Origin: Paenibacillus sp. NFR01
Lineage (GTDB): Bacteria > Bacillota > Bacilli > Paenibacillales > Paenibacillaceae
Length of the DNA stretch: 64,000 nt
Assembly (NCBI RefSeq): GCF_900111565.1
Contig: NZ_FOIK01000005.1
Coordinates: forward strand, 1 to 64,000
Reading direction: 5' to 3'
Shown here: positions 50,527 to 58,863 of the stretch, piece after piece
Position numbering within the stretch: the first letter of the stretch is position 1
Layout: each line of letters starts with the position of its first letter
Translations under genes and position numbers: made by a program
Notes under the pieces: generated by a model
Databases searched by the model: none
The model's input: only the letters and a program-made list of their open reading frames with translations
What the model was told of the DNA's origin: nothing

Positions 50527-51249
50527 ATGGACCGGCATAACCTCGCGGCAGCTTTTATCAAAAGGGTAAGCGACTACGCTACGCTCGAAAATGTTATCAA
50601 CCCTTGGAAAGATTACGTCGACGGGTATGATATTGGCCCGGAGGCCGTAGAGATCCGGCGAAATCAGCTGCTGCGATATCTGGCTCCAAGAATATGTGTC
50701 GCCCGGTTTATTTTGATTGCCGAAGCCGTCGGATATCAGGGGGCCAGATTCTCGGGGGTTCCTTTAACATCGGAACGGATGGTGACGGGGAATCACCCGT
50801 TTGTGAAGCCTCCGATGATTTTTGACGGCGGCCCGGGCGGGCGTACCAGTCTGCCTGATCTGCCCAAACCAAACCGGATGCAGGCGGCCTACGGGTTCTC
50901 GGAACCGACGGCCTCCATCGTGTGGGAGGCGGCATTGGCTTCTGGCCAATGGGAACCGACGGACTTCATCTTTTGGAATATCTATCCCTTCCATCCCTTC
51001 AAGTCCAGCCAGGACATGATGACGAACCGTACCCCGACTTCGGCAGAGCTAAGTGTAGGAATGAAGGTCGCAAATGAGTTATTTAATTTAAGCCCCGGCG
51101 CCGAAATTGTTGCGATCGGCCGAAAAGCCGCAGAGACGCTGATGCTCCATCACGTGAATCATCTCAGTGTACCCCATCCGGCTAACGGGCGGGCCAATCT
51201 TTTTCGCAGTGCATTGAAAAATATCCTCGACTCGGCCGCCGGGCACTAA
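50527..51249 (+). CDS. Uracil-DNA-glycosylase-superfamily protein
   Basis: A 240-residue protein with UDG-fold motifs: LIAEAVGYQGARFSGVPLTS at 63-82 (motif A-like, with the GYQG loop), FWNIYPFHPF at 149-158 and VPHPANG at 215-221 (the His-Pro leucine-loop motif). The usual catalytic Asp or Asn of motif A is not obvious (EAVGYQG), so glycosylase activity is not assured. TTGGAGGTAGTCC precedes the ATG. It may be a DNA-repair enzyme of an unassigned UDG group. Confidence 0.75.
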   Translation: MDRHNLAAAFIKRVSDYATLENVINPWKDYVDGYDIGPEAVEIRRNQLLRYLAPRICVARFILIAEAVGYQGARFSGVPLTSERMVTGNHPFVKPPMIFDGGPGGRTSLPDLPKPNRMQAAYGFSEPTASIVWEAALASGQWEPTDFIFWNIYPFHPFKSSQDMMTNRTPTSAELSVGMKVANELFNLSPGAEIVAIGRKAAETLMLHHVNHLSVPHPANGRANLFRSALKNILDSAAGH

Positions 51250-51329
51250 TTGCGTAATCCAGTCCATTGCCAATATCCGGCTCTCTCTGCTACTGTTACT
51301 GATATAAAGCTAGAGAAGGAAGGCATAAA

Positions 51330-52403
51330 ATGTCAGAGACTACGCAAGTTTATACAGCAACGAAGGAATACGTCAAAATCATTGGCAGAACTCATTACTA
51401 CAACGATGCATTGTGGCTGGCGTTGTCCGGGAGCGGAGTGGAATTTTCGTTTTTTGGGACCAAAGCTCACGTAACGATTAAAGGTGATCAAATCGCGCAA
51501 GGCGAGACCAATCTGGCCCGTATTGCCATCGAGGTGAACGGCAAGCGGGTTGTGGATGAGCAGATCGATCAGCCCTTGAGAAGCTACACCGTATTCGAGA
51601 GCGAGACGGAGCAGCAGGTTACGGTAAAAATCATCAAGCTGTCGGAAGCGGCCATGTCCACAGTTGGCATTCAGGAGATCATTGTCGATGCCGCCGAGGG
51701 CATTCGGCCTGCTTCGCCCAATGTACATACGATCGAATTTATCGGCGATTCGATTACCTGCGGGTATGGGGTGGACGACGAGGTGGCGCTGCATCCTTTT
51801 TCAACGGGTACGGAAGATGTGACCAAAGCCTATGCTTACCTGACGGCGCAAGCGCTGCAGGCCGATTACAGCATGGTGTCATACAGCGGGTATGGCATTA
51901 TCTCCGGATATACGGACAATGACCAGAAGCTTTTGACCCATCTGATCCCCGATTATTATGAGAAGGTTGCCAAATCCGAAGGCCGCCTGGACGGTACGCT
52001 GGACCCGCTGACGTTAAGCTGGGACTTTAGCGCATTTACGCCGGAGCTGATCGTCGTTAACTTGGGCACGAACGATGACTCTTATACCAAGGATTTTGCC
52101 GATCTACAGGCGGATTATGCCGAGCAGTATACCGAGTTTTTGAAAATGGTCCGGAAAAACAATCCGGAGGCACAGATATTGTGCACGCTGGGGATCATGG
52201 GAGACAGGCTGTTCCCGTTCGTAGAGCAGGCCGTTGTCCGCTATATGCAGGAAACGGGCGATACACGCATCGCCACGATGAAGTTTGATGTTCAATTGGA
52301 GGAAGACGGCTACGCCGCAGATTTCCATCCGTCGCAGGTTACGCATAAGAAAGCCGCGCATAAATTGACCGCGTATATCCGGGAGCTTATGGGCTGGAAT
52401 TAA
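51330..52403 (+). CDS. SGNH esterase of carbohydrate esterase family 2 type
   Basis: A 357-residue protein with two parts: an N-terminal beta-sandwich (about 1-125) and a C-terminal SGNH hydrolase (about 130-357). The catalytic Ser is in EFIGDSITCGYG (near 137-148), the oxyanion Asn in NLGTNDDSY, and Asp-His in DFHPSQVTH near 331. This order matches CE2 acetylxylan-type esterases, which remove acetyl groups from sugars. There is no signal peptide, so it probably acts inside the cell on imported oligosaccharides. GAGAAGGAAGGC precedes the ATG. Confidence 0.85.
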   Translation: MSETTQVYTATKEYVKIIGRTHYYNDALWLALSGSGVEFSFFGTKAHVTIKGDQIAQGETNLARIAIEVNGKRVVDEQIDQPLRSYTVFESETEQQVTVKIIKLSEAAMSTVGIQEIIVDAAEGIRPASPNVHTIEFIGDSITCGYGVDDEVALHPFSTGTEDVTKAYAYLTAQALQADYSMVSYSGYGIISGYTDNDQKLLTHLIPDYYEKVAKSEGRLDGTLDPLTLSWDFSAFTPELIVVNLGTNDDSYTKDFADLQADYAEQYTEFLKMVRKNNPEAQILCTLGIMGDRLFPFVEQAVVRYMQETGDTRIATMKFDVQLEEDGYAADFHPSQVTHKKAAHKLTAYIRELMGWN

Positions 52404-52413
52404 GGATACGCGC

Positions 52414-52452
52414 AAAAAAAAGGACATTGGCATCCCGCCAATGTCCTCTTTC
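52414..52452. terminator. Bidirectional terminator between the CE2-like and aldo/keto reductase genes
   Basis: AGGACATTGGC and GCCAATGTCCT pair around ATCCC, with seven A before and CTTT after. The two genes converge here; stronger on the minus strand. Confidence 0.85.
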
Positions 52453-52475
52453 TATTCCCGCCAACGTCAATCGGT

Positions 52476-53318
52476 TTACATTTCTTCGTACACCGCCGGG
52501 TCCTGATTCCACAAACGGCCGTCCGGCTGATTAAACCCGGAAAGGATATGCATTTCCGCTTCCGACAGTTCAAAGTCAAAGATGTCCAGGTTTTCCTTCT
52601 GATGCGCAAGCGAGCTTGCCCGCGGAATCGGAATGGCGCCAAGCTGAATATGCCAGCGCAGAATGACCTGGGTCGGCGTTTTGCTGTGAGCGGCGGCAAT
52701 GCCCTTGATCGCCTCGTTGTTCAGCATGTCGTGGCCGCGGCCAAGCGGGCTCCAGGATTCGGGCACGATGCCGTATTTGTCATCCTTGGCCCGTTGTTCT
52801 GTTTGGTCAAAATAAGGATGGAGTTCGATCTGATTGACGCTTGGCGCAACGCCCGTCTCCTGAACCAGACGTTCATTATGCTCCGGCAGGAAATTGCTGA
52901 CGCCGATGGAGCGGATATATCCGCGTTTTTTGGCTTCGATCATGGCTTGCCAGGCTTCGACGTACCGGTCCGTGATCGGGTTCGGCCAGTGAATCAGGTA
53001 TAAGTCGTAATAATCCAGTCCGGCTCTGAACAGGGATTCTTCGATGGTCTCCAGCGCTTCCTTGTAAGCGTGATGACGGCCCGGGAGTTTGGAGGTGATG
53101 ACCAGCTCATCTCTCGGAACGGAAGACTTGCGGATAGCTTGTCCGACCGCGCCTTCATTTTCGTAGTTAAACGCCGAATCGATCAGCCGGTAGCCGGCAT
53201 CCATCGCATGGATAAGTACCTCTACCCCGGCAGCTCCTTTAATCCAAGCCGTCCCGAAGCCGATGGAAGGGATCTTCAAACCGTCATTCAATGCTTTTTC
53301 CGGAATCCTCTTGTTCAT
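52476..53318 (-). CDS. Aldo/keto reductase
   Basis: A 280-residue NADPH-dependent reductase of the AKR5-like bacterial group. The catalytic tetrad is Asp-47, Tyr-52 (DSAFNYENE), Lys-77 (VITSKLPG) and His-110 (LYLIHWPNP). The C-terminal coenzyme region has PRASSLAHQKENLDIF. Likely substrates are glyoxals and other small carbonyls. AAGGAGGCGCACTAG precedes the ATG. It seems to be a single gene. Confidence 0.92.
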   Translation of the reverse strand: MNKRIPEKALNDGLKIPSIGFGTAWIKGAAGVEVLIHAMDAGYRLIDSAFNYENEGAVGQAIRKSSVPRDELVITSKLPGRHHAYKEALETIEESLFRAGLDYYDLYLIHWPNPITDRYVEAWQAMIEAKKRGYIRSIGVSNFLPEHNERLVQETGVAPSVNQIELHPYFDQTEQRAKDDKYGIVPESWSPLGRGHDMLNNEAIKGIAAAHSKTPTQVILRWHIQLGAIPIPRASSLAHQKENLDIFDFELSEAEMHILSGFNQPDGRLWNQDPAVYEEM

Positions 53319-53402
53319 CTAGTGCGCCTCCTTAAGCAGTATCCACTTTTTTAGGATAGCACTTATCCCGGGGGCAGGCAAAAGGGGATCGGAATACTCC
53401 GC

Positions 53403-54335
53403 TTATTCGGTTAACGCATCGACTTCTTTCTCGAAGGCGTCCGTGTACTGATTCAGAATGCTGGCATCGTAATCGGAGCTGCTGTCGTTGGCTTTGGGCG
53501 GATGCTGCTGGATCAGCGCGTACAGGCGATCGGATTCGCCGGAGAGCTTGGCCCATACGCTTTTCACGGAATCGTACTCTGTGCCAAGGCCGCTCATATA
53601 AGTATCGTATTCTTTCTTTTTCTCCATGGTTTTGCCTAATTGCTGAACGGTAAAGTTAATATCGATGCTCTCCCCGGTGCTGCTGGTACCGCTGTGGATA
53701 TACCAGCTGATTTCGACGAAGGCATCATTCCACAAATCGTCAATAACGAAGCTCTTGATCTCCCGCAGCATGTCCTTTTCGCTTGGCTTATTGGCAGCCT
53801 GGGAGGTTTCCGGTACCGGTGTTTTGAATGCGCTTCTTGCTTGGCCGAACGACTCCTCGTCGGACGAATTGCTGGCCATGAGCACTTTTTTATCAGTGAT
53901 AAACACGATGAGCTCGCTTTGCGGGTTGTTGCCTTCTTCTCCTTGAATCAAAACCGCTTCTACCTTCATGTTGTCCTCTTTGGAATAATCGGCGGATTCG
54001 ATCACCTGAGGGTCTTTCAGTTTGTGGTCGTCCGGCGTTTCGATGGCTTGCGCGAGCTGGAACAGCGGCTGGGCGTCCGGGTAGACGTGATCCTGGATAA
54101 ATGTCTTTTTCGCTTCCTCATCCGAACCGTTCAGAAAAATATTCACGTAGTCCAGCGCGACATTCTCAGCGGCGGACAATTTTTTGGGCGCTTTGCTGGG
54201 CGCCGCTGCCTGCCCGTTTACCGGTTGAGACGAAGCATTGTTGGATTTATCAGTGTTATTTCCGTTGTTATCGGATCCACACCCGGTTAGTGCTGCGGCA
54301 GTCAGAAGCAAAAGGATGGCAAGTTTTGTTTTCAA
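53403..54335 (-). CDS. Lipoprotein of unknown function
   Basis: A 310-residue exported lipoprotein: a basic start, a hydrophobic stretch and the lipobox LTGC with Cys-19, then a Ser/Asn/Gly-rich linker (about 20-50). The mature part is mostly helical and charged, with no domain I recognise. Residues 45-180 resemble the layout of DUF4878-like or NTF2-like lipoproteins (AAENVALDYVNIFLNGSDEEAKK), but that is a guess. Lgt, encoded at 4863, would modify it. It faces the MerR/SDR pair divergently. Confidence 0.75.
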   Translation of the reverse strand: MKTKLAILLLLTAAALTGCGSDNNGNNTDKSNNASSQPVNGQAAAPSKAPKKLSAAENVALDYVNIFLNGSDEEAKKTFIQDHVYPDAQPLFQLAQAIETPDDHKLKDPQVIESADYSKEDNMKVEAVLIQGEEGNNPQSELIVFITDKKVLMASNSSDEESFGQARSAFKTPVPETSQAANKPSEKDMLREIKSFVIDDLWNDAFVEISWYIHSGTSSTGESIDINFTVQQLGKTMEKKKEYDTYMSGLGTEYDSVKSVWAKLSGESDRLYALIQQHPPKANDSSSDYDASILNQYTDAFEKEVDALTE

Positions 54336-54418
54336 TGATTCATTCCCCCAGAAGATGTAATGTTTTTCATTGGTATGTACGGAGAAATTTGGAGGAGCGT
54401 TTCAACAAAATTTTTATA

Positions 54419-54449
54419 TTGACTTAAACCATGGTTTAAGTCGTATGCT
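54419..54449 (+). promoter_or_regulatory. MerR-type promoter with palindromic operator
   Basis: TTGACT (54419-54424) and TATGCT (54444-54449) are 19 bases apart, the long spacer typical of MerR-activated promoters. Between and over them, 54421-54442 is a perfect 22-base palindrome whose halves are GACTTAAACCA and TGGTTTAAGTC. The merR gene starts 41 bases below, so autoregulation is very likely. Confidence 0.88.
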
Positions 54450-54489
54450 AATCCTGTCGACAATGAATGATCGGTTTGGAGGCCTTCAG

Positions 54490-54879
54490 ATGAAATATTA
54501 TTCCATTGGCGAAGCGGCGGCACTGTTCCGTATTCCGGAGTCCCGTTTCAGGTACTATGAAAAACAAGGTTTGCTCCCCCTCATGGAGCGGGATGCAGCC
54601 GGCCGGCGGCGTTTCTCCGAGGATCAAATTGCGCTTTTTGGCATGGTACTCTGCTTAAAGCAGACGCATATGCCGATCAGTGAAATCAAGCAGTACATTG
54701 ATTGGGTAGTAGAGGGTGAAAGCACCACGGAGCTGCGGCTGGAGATGATGCAAAAGCATAAGGCTGCGGTGCAAGAGGAAATGTCGCTGATGACGAAAGC
54801 GCTGGAAGGAATAGATGTGAAGATTGCGCGTTATATGAACGCCCGCAAAAATAAAAACAGAGAAGAGGCTAAATCATGA
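54490..54879 (+). CDS. MerR-family transcriptional regulator
   Basis: A 129-residue regulator. The N-terminal winged helix (about 2-70) starts YYSIGEAAALFRIPESRFRYYEKQGLLP, with the family's RYYE motif, and a coiled-coil dimerisation helix (about 78-118) follows. There is no cysteine-rich metal site, so it is more like the YraB/AdhR-type group that senses aldehydes or other small molecules. ATG 54490 follows TTTGGAGGCCTTCAG. It overlaps the SDR gene by four bases. Confidence 0.9.
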   Translation: MKYYSIGEAAALFRIPESRFRYYEKQGLLPLMERDAAGRRRFSEDQIALFGMVLCLKQTHMPISEIKQYIDWVVEGESTTELRLEMMQKHKAAVQEEMSLMTKALEGIDVKIARYMNARKNKNREEAKS

Positions 54880-55637
54880 AGCTGACGGGAAATACGATTC
54901 TGATTACCGGGGGAAGCGCCGGAATCGGACTGGCTTTTGCAGAACGTTTCGTAAAGGCAGGAAATCGGGTTATTGTGTGCGGACGGCGCGAAGAGGTGCT
55001 TCAAGCGGCGCAAGCAAAGCTGCCGGGCTTGATTACCCGTTTATGCGATGTGAGCGTGGAGGCGGAGCGCATTGCCTTGTTCGATTGGGTTACCGCGAAT
55101 CACCCCGAAGTGAACGTGCTGGTCAATAATGCCGGCACCCAGCAGCGGTTTAACGTGCTCAAATCGGGCGCCAAGGATCATTGGAGTTACTTTCATCAGG
55201 AGATTGCTACGAATCTGGATGCGCCGGTTCATTTGGCGCTGCTGTTCGCTCCGTATTTTGCAGAAAAAGAAGCGGGAGCGATCATCAATGTAACCTCAGG
55301 CCTAGCTTTCACGCCGTTTGCTATTGCGCCGATTTATTCGGCGACCAAAGCTGCGCTGCATTCCTTTACGATGAGCCTCCGGCATCAGCTGTCGGAAACG
55401 GCCGTGGAGGTGATCGAGGTAGCGCCGCCGGCGGTGAACACGGATTTGGGCGGCTCAGGACTGCATACCCATGGCGAACCGCTGGACGCTTTTGCCGACG
55501 GGATTTTTGCGGGATTGGCAGAAGGGAAGGTCGAGATCGGGTACGGCACTTCCGAGGCCCGCCTGCGGATGTCGCGGGATGACATCGATAAGTATACGGC
55601 AAATATGTATCAGTCCACGAAAAATATGGTGGAATAA
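54876..55637 (+). CDS. Short-chain dehydrogenase/reductase (DltE-like)
   Basis: A 253-residue SDR oxidoreductase. The coenzyme motif TGGSAGIG is at 11-18, NNAG near 88-91, and the catalytic Ser and YSATK (Tyr, Lys) near 140-160. The C-terminal half resembles DltE-type SDRs. The substrate is unknown. Its ATGA overlap with merR and the MerR-type promoter above suggest it is the regulator's main target. Confidence 0.9.
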   Translation: MKLTGNTILITGGSAGIGLAFAERFVKAGNRVIVCGRREEVLQAAQAKLPGLITRLCDVSVEAERIALFDWVTANHPEVNVLVNNAGTQQRFNVLKSGAKDHWSYFHQEIATNLDAPVHLALLFAPYFAEKEAGAIINVTSGLAFTPFAIAPIYSATKAALHSFTMSLRHQLSETAVEVIEVAPPAVNTDLGGSGLHTHGEPLDAFADGIFAGLAEGKVEIGYGTSEARLRMSRDDIDKYTANMYQSTKNMVE

Positions 55638-55706
55638 CATGACCAGGGAGCCTCTGATCTGAGGAGGAAGATATGCCGTTCTGCTATAATCCACAGGCTT
55701 TTATTC

Positions 55707-55735
55707 AGGGTCCTGCCGTTGCGGCAGGACCCTGA
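55707..55735. terminator. Convergent terminator between the SDR and LysR genes
   Basis: CAGGGTCCTGCC and GGCAGGACCCTG form a perfect 12-bp stem with loop GTTGC. Flanking T runs are weak on both strands. A second small hairpin, AGCGGC/GCCGCT, follows at 55741-55758. Confidence 0.7.
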
Positions 55736-55756
55736 GCTTTAGCGGCTGCTGCGCCG

Positions 55757-56629
55757 CTAGTTCTGTTCATCCCGGATGAACTCAATCATCTCCCTCAGTT
55801 CGGGATTATGCTGATATTTGCTTTTGTAGGCAATGTACAATTCGTTGTCGACCATGTAACGGTCCAGCAGAACTTGGACTCCGAATCTTGCCGGAGAAGA
55901 GAGCATATATGTTGGAACAACGCTGAGACCGGCGCCGCTGCCGACGGCTTTCAGGATCGCGTGCAGGTTCGGTAGGATATGAATCGGTCGGATCAGGGGA
56001 CGTCTCTTGAAATGCTCTCTCCAAATCCTTCTTATCATAGGCAGCTCCGGGCCATACGATATCCAGCGCTGTGCCGACAGCCATTCCTCCATTTCCTTCA
56101 GGCTGTTCAGACATGGAACGGTGAGGTCAGCCGGAGCGATGATCGCAAACGTCTCTTGATATAGGAACTGATAGTTAATCCCTGGCTCGGCATATTTTTT
56201 GGAAGTAACGATAAGGTCTACCTGCTCTTCCTTCAGCTGCTCAATCAGCTGATCTGCCGTTCCAAAGGAAGCGGTGACGGATATTGCCGCGCGTTGCAGC
56301 CTCGGAACGATCTGCTCCTGGAAAAACTCAAGGGCCAAACCGATACGAATGGCTCTGGAATGGGGCAAGGAGGCGGATTTCAGTTCAGCGGTAGCGGTCT
56401 CCAGCGATTCCAGCAGCGGGGCCAGACGGGAATAGAGCTCTTTGCCGCGTTCCGTCGCCGCAAGTCTTCGGGACGAACGGGTAAATAAAGGCTCTCCAAC
56501 CTCGGCTTCAAGCGCTGCCAGATGCTGGCTCATCGCCGGCTGTGTCATCATCCGCGTCTTGGCGGCTTCGGAGACGGATAAATGTCTGTAGATGGCTACG
56601 AAGCTCCGGTACCACTCGAAATCGACCAT
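55757..56629 (-). CDS. LysR-family transcriptional regulator
   Basis: A 290-residue regulator. The N-terminal helix-turn-helix (about 3-60) has the typical FVAIYRHLSVSEAAKTRMMTQPAMSQHLAALEAEVG order (given here only as family pattern), followed by a two-lobed effector domain (about 90-285). It is divergent from the DJ-1/PfpI gene, with a very AT-rich 167-base gap between them, the usual layout when a LysR protein controls its neighbour. The signal is unknown. Confidence 0.9.
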   Translation of the reverse strand: MVDFEWYRSFVAIYRHLSVSEAAKTRMMTQPAMSQHLAALEAEVGEPLFTRSSRRLAATERGKELYSRLAPLLESLETATAELKSASLPHSRAIRIGLALEFFQEQIVPRLQRAAISVTASFGTADQLIEQLKEEQVDLIVTSKKYAEPGINYQFLYQETFAIIAPADLTVPCLNSLKEMEEWLSAQRWISYGPELPMIRRIWREHFKRRPLIRPIHILPNLHAILKAVGSGAGLSVVPTYMLSSPARFGVQVLLDRYMVDNELYIAYKSKYQHNPELREMIEFIRDEQN

Positions 56630-56738
56630 AGATGCACACTCCTTTTGCTGGGACTCATCGCTTTCATCAGGTATTAATTATAAATATATTTATGATTACT
56701 CGCAAATTATATAATTAGATTTATTGATGGTGTCTGCT

Positions 56739-56744
56739 TATAAT
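56739..56744 (+). promoter_or_regulatory. -10 element of the DJ-1/PfpI gene
   Basis: TATAAT stands 52 bases before the start codon. The expected -35 position holds TAGATT, a poor match, which suits a promoter that needs an activator such as the divergent LysR protein. The surrounding AT-rich region has several partial T-N11-A palindromes, none decisive. Confidence 0.45.
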
Positions 56745-56796
56745 CAATTTAACTCTTCCGTTTTCATCATCTCTATCTAAAAAAGGAGCGAATAAA

Positions 56797-57456
56797 ATGG
56801 CAAAAAATATATTGATCGTGGTAACTTCGGCTTCAGAGATTCATTCCGGTAAAAAAACCGGGCTCTGGCTGACGGAGTTCGCCGAGCCGTACGTGGAATT
56901 CAGCAAAGCGGGGTATGCGGTTACCGTTGCCAGTCCTTTGGGCGGCCGGACGCCGATCGACCCGGGCAGCTTAAACGATGAGCTGTCTCCGGAGCTGTTG
57001 GCTACGCAAGCGCATTTGGAAAACACGGTGCCGCTGAATGAAGTAACCGGCAAGGATTATGATGCGATCCTGCTGCCGGGAGGCCATGGAACGATGTTTG
57101 ATTTCCCGGACAATGCGAAGCTGCAGGAGCTGCTGCGGACATTTTTCGAAGCGGGTAAAATCGTGGCTGCGGTCTGCCATGGACCGGCCGGTCTGGTTAA
57201 CGCCAAGCTATCCGACGGCAGGTATCTGGTTGAAGGCAAACGGATTACGGCTTTTACCGACTCCGAAGAACATGCGGCTGGGCTTGCAGCCAGCATGCCG
57301 TTTCTGCTGGAGAGCAAGCTGCGTGAAGCAGGTCCTGTTTTTATTGCACATCCGGACTGGTCGGATCATGTGGAAATCGACGGGAATCTGATTACCGGGC
57401 AAAACCCGCAATCCACCCTCCAAGTAGCCAAGGAAATAATCGCGAAGCTGGGATAA
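56797..57456 (+). CDS. DJ-1/PfpI-family protein (Hsp31-like)
   Basis: A 219-residue protein of the class I glutamine-amidotransferase-like fold. The nucleophile Cys-127 lies in AAVCHGPAG followed by His-128, and the conserved Glu-27 is in LWLTEFAEPY, the pattern of Hsp31-like glyoxalase III enzymes that detoxify methylglyoxal. AAAAAAGGAGCG precedes the ATG. With its divergent LysR regulator it looks like an inducible carbonyl-stress gene. Confidence 0.88.
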   Translation: MAKNILIVVTSASEIHSGKKTGLWLTEFAEPYVEFSKAGYAVTVASPLGGRTPIDPGSLNDELSPELLATQAHLENTVPLNEVTGKDYDAILLPGGHGTMFDFPDNAKLQELLRTFFEAGKIVAAVCHGPAGLVNAKLSDGRYLVEGKRITAFTDSEEHAAGLAASMPFLLESKLREAGPVFIAHPDWSDHVEIDGNLITGQNPQSTLQVAKEIIAKLG

Positions 57457-57469
57457 CTAAACCCATCAA

Positions 57470-57519
57470 AAAAAGCGTTCCTGCCCGGCCGCTGCCGCGG
57501 CTTAGCAGGAACGCTTTTT
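57470..57519. terminator. Bidirectional terminator between the DJ-1 and VOC genes
   Basis: AAAAAGCGTTCCTGC and GCAGGAACGCTTTTT pair around an inner GC-rich hairpin (CGGCCGCTGCCGCGGC region). Confidence 0.92.
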
Positions 57520-57538
57520 CTCGTTTTAGCCAAGACGT

Positions 57539-57934
57539 CTATTTCGCGTTCACATCTGGCTGATGAATCCCGAAGAGATTGCCTTCGGTGTCGAGGTAAT
57601 ACCCCTGCCAGGCCATGCCCGGCAGCGCATGTTTCGGCAAGGCGAGCTTGCCTCCATGCTGAAGAATAGCGGCCTCGGTAGTATCGTAATTCGCTATTCC
57701 GAGGGTGCAGGCGTAGCCGTTGACGGCTTGCCCTTCCTGCGGCGGCGGCCCTTGCCGTTTGATTAACGCCCCGTTGATGCCGGGCTGGCTGGCATCTCCG
57801 GTAATGGCGCCGAAGTAGGGCATGCCCGCGTATTCGCTCCAGTCCTCGAACGTCCAGCCGAACACCTCTCCGTAAAAAGCTTTGGCCCGCTCCATATCGT
57901 CGACATGGATTTCAAAATGAAGAATTCTGCCCAT
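57539..57934 (-). CDS. VOC-family protein
   Basis: A 131-residue glyoxalase-fold protein: GRILHFEIHVDDMERAKAFY at the start and DTEGNLFGIHQPD at the end, with two metal-ligand-like positions (His in the first motif, Glu in the last). It is close to the single-domain VOC proteins annotated as glyoxalase-like; the substrate is unknown. The ATG at 57934 follows AGGAGGGACCTT; an upstream in-frame start has no ribosome site. Confidence 0.85.
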   Translation of the reverse strand: MGRILHFEIHVDDMERAKAFYGEVFGWTFEDWSEYAGMPYFGAITGDASQPGINGALIKRQGPPPQEGQAVNGYACTLGIANYDTTEAAILQHGGKLALPKHALPGMAWQGYYLDTEGNLFGIHQPDVNAK

Positions 57935-58098
57935 AAGGTCCCTCCTAATTTTAGATGTCCTGCTCTCTATCATTACCTTCGGGACGCAGGTTTGATACCT
58001 CAATTTCATAGACGAGCCTTTTGGCAGAAGATGCGATAGAATAAAGAAAGAGCGAAAAATAACGCTTACATACTCAATTAACCACCGGGAGGTTCAAC

Positions 58099-58851
58099 AT
58101 GATTCAAGTAGAGGGAAAATGGGCGCTGATTACGGGAGCAAGCCGCGGCGTCGGCTATCAAACCGCTTTGTTTATGGCGCGGCAGGGCTGCAATCTGATT
58201 CTGCATAGCCGGAAGCTGGAGAACACGGCAAAGCTGGAGGAAGAGGTTAAGGCGCTGGGTATCGAAGCCTACAGCGTGCAGGCCGAGCTGGCCCGCCAAG
58301 AAGATGTGGAGGCTATGCTGCGTGAAATCGATGCCAAAGGGACGCCGGTCGATATCGTGTTCAACAATGCCGCCGTGCAAATTGCCTACCGCAAGGATTA
58401 CTGGCAGACGCCGGTAGAGGATTTTGTTCAAAGCTTTCAAATCAATTTTATTTCGATTGCGACGATCTGCCACCACTTTATTCCTAAAATGCTGGAAAGA
58501 GGCTTCGGCCGCGTCATCAATACGACCAGCGGCATTCGCAACGAGCCGGAGCAGGCAGGGTATGCAGCCAGCAAAGCGGCGCTGGACAAGTTCACCAAGG
58601 ACCTGGCTTCCAGGCTGGAAGGCAGCAATGTGCTGCTGAACCTGGCAGACCCGGGCTGGTGCCGCACGGATCTCGGCGGACCGCATGCCCATCACGCGGT
58701 CGAGTCGGTCATCCCCGGCATTGCCGTGGGTGCTTTCGTGGACGATGGACGCAGCGCGCGTTATTTTGCCGCACAGGATTATACCGGCATGACGCTGGAA
58801 GAAGCCGTTGCCAAAGCGGAGACGATGGAAGCGAAGCCGTACGTCATTTAA
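58099..58851 (+). CDS. Short-chain dehydrogenase/reductase
   Basis: A 250-residue SDR. TGASRGVG is near 14-21, NNAA near 92, and YAASK (Tyr, Lys) near 155-159. The substrate is unknown; the sequence is of the general 3-oxoacyl-(acyl-carrier) reductase/carbonyl reductase type. CCGGGAGGTTCAAC precedes the ATG. It lies 12 bases before the adenosine-deaminase-like gene, so the two are probably co-transcribed. Confidence 0.9.
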   Translation: MIQVEGKWALITGASRGVGYQTALFMARQGCNLILHSRKLENTAKLEEEVKALGIEAYSVQAELARQEDVEAMLREIDAKGTPVDIVFNNAAVQIAYRKDYWQTPVEDFVQSFQINFISIATICHHFIPKMLERGFGRVINTTSGIRNEPEQAGYAASKAALDKFTKDLASRLEGSNVLLNLADPGWCRTDLGGPHAHHAVESVIPGIAVGAFVDDGRSARYFAAQDYTGMTLEEAVAKAETMEAKPYVI

Positions 58852-58863
58852 GGATGGAGCGGA

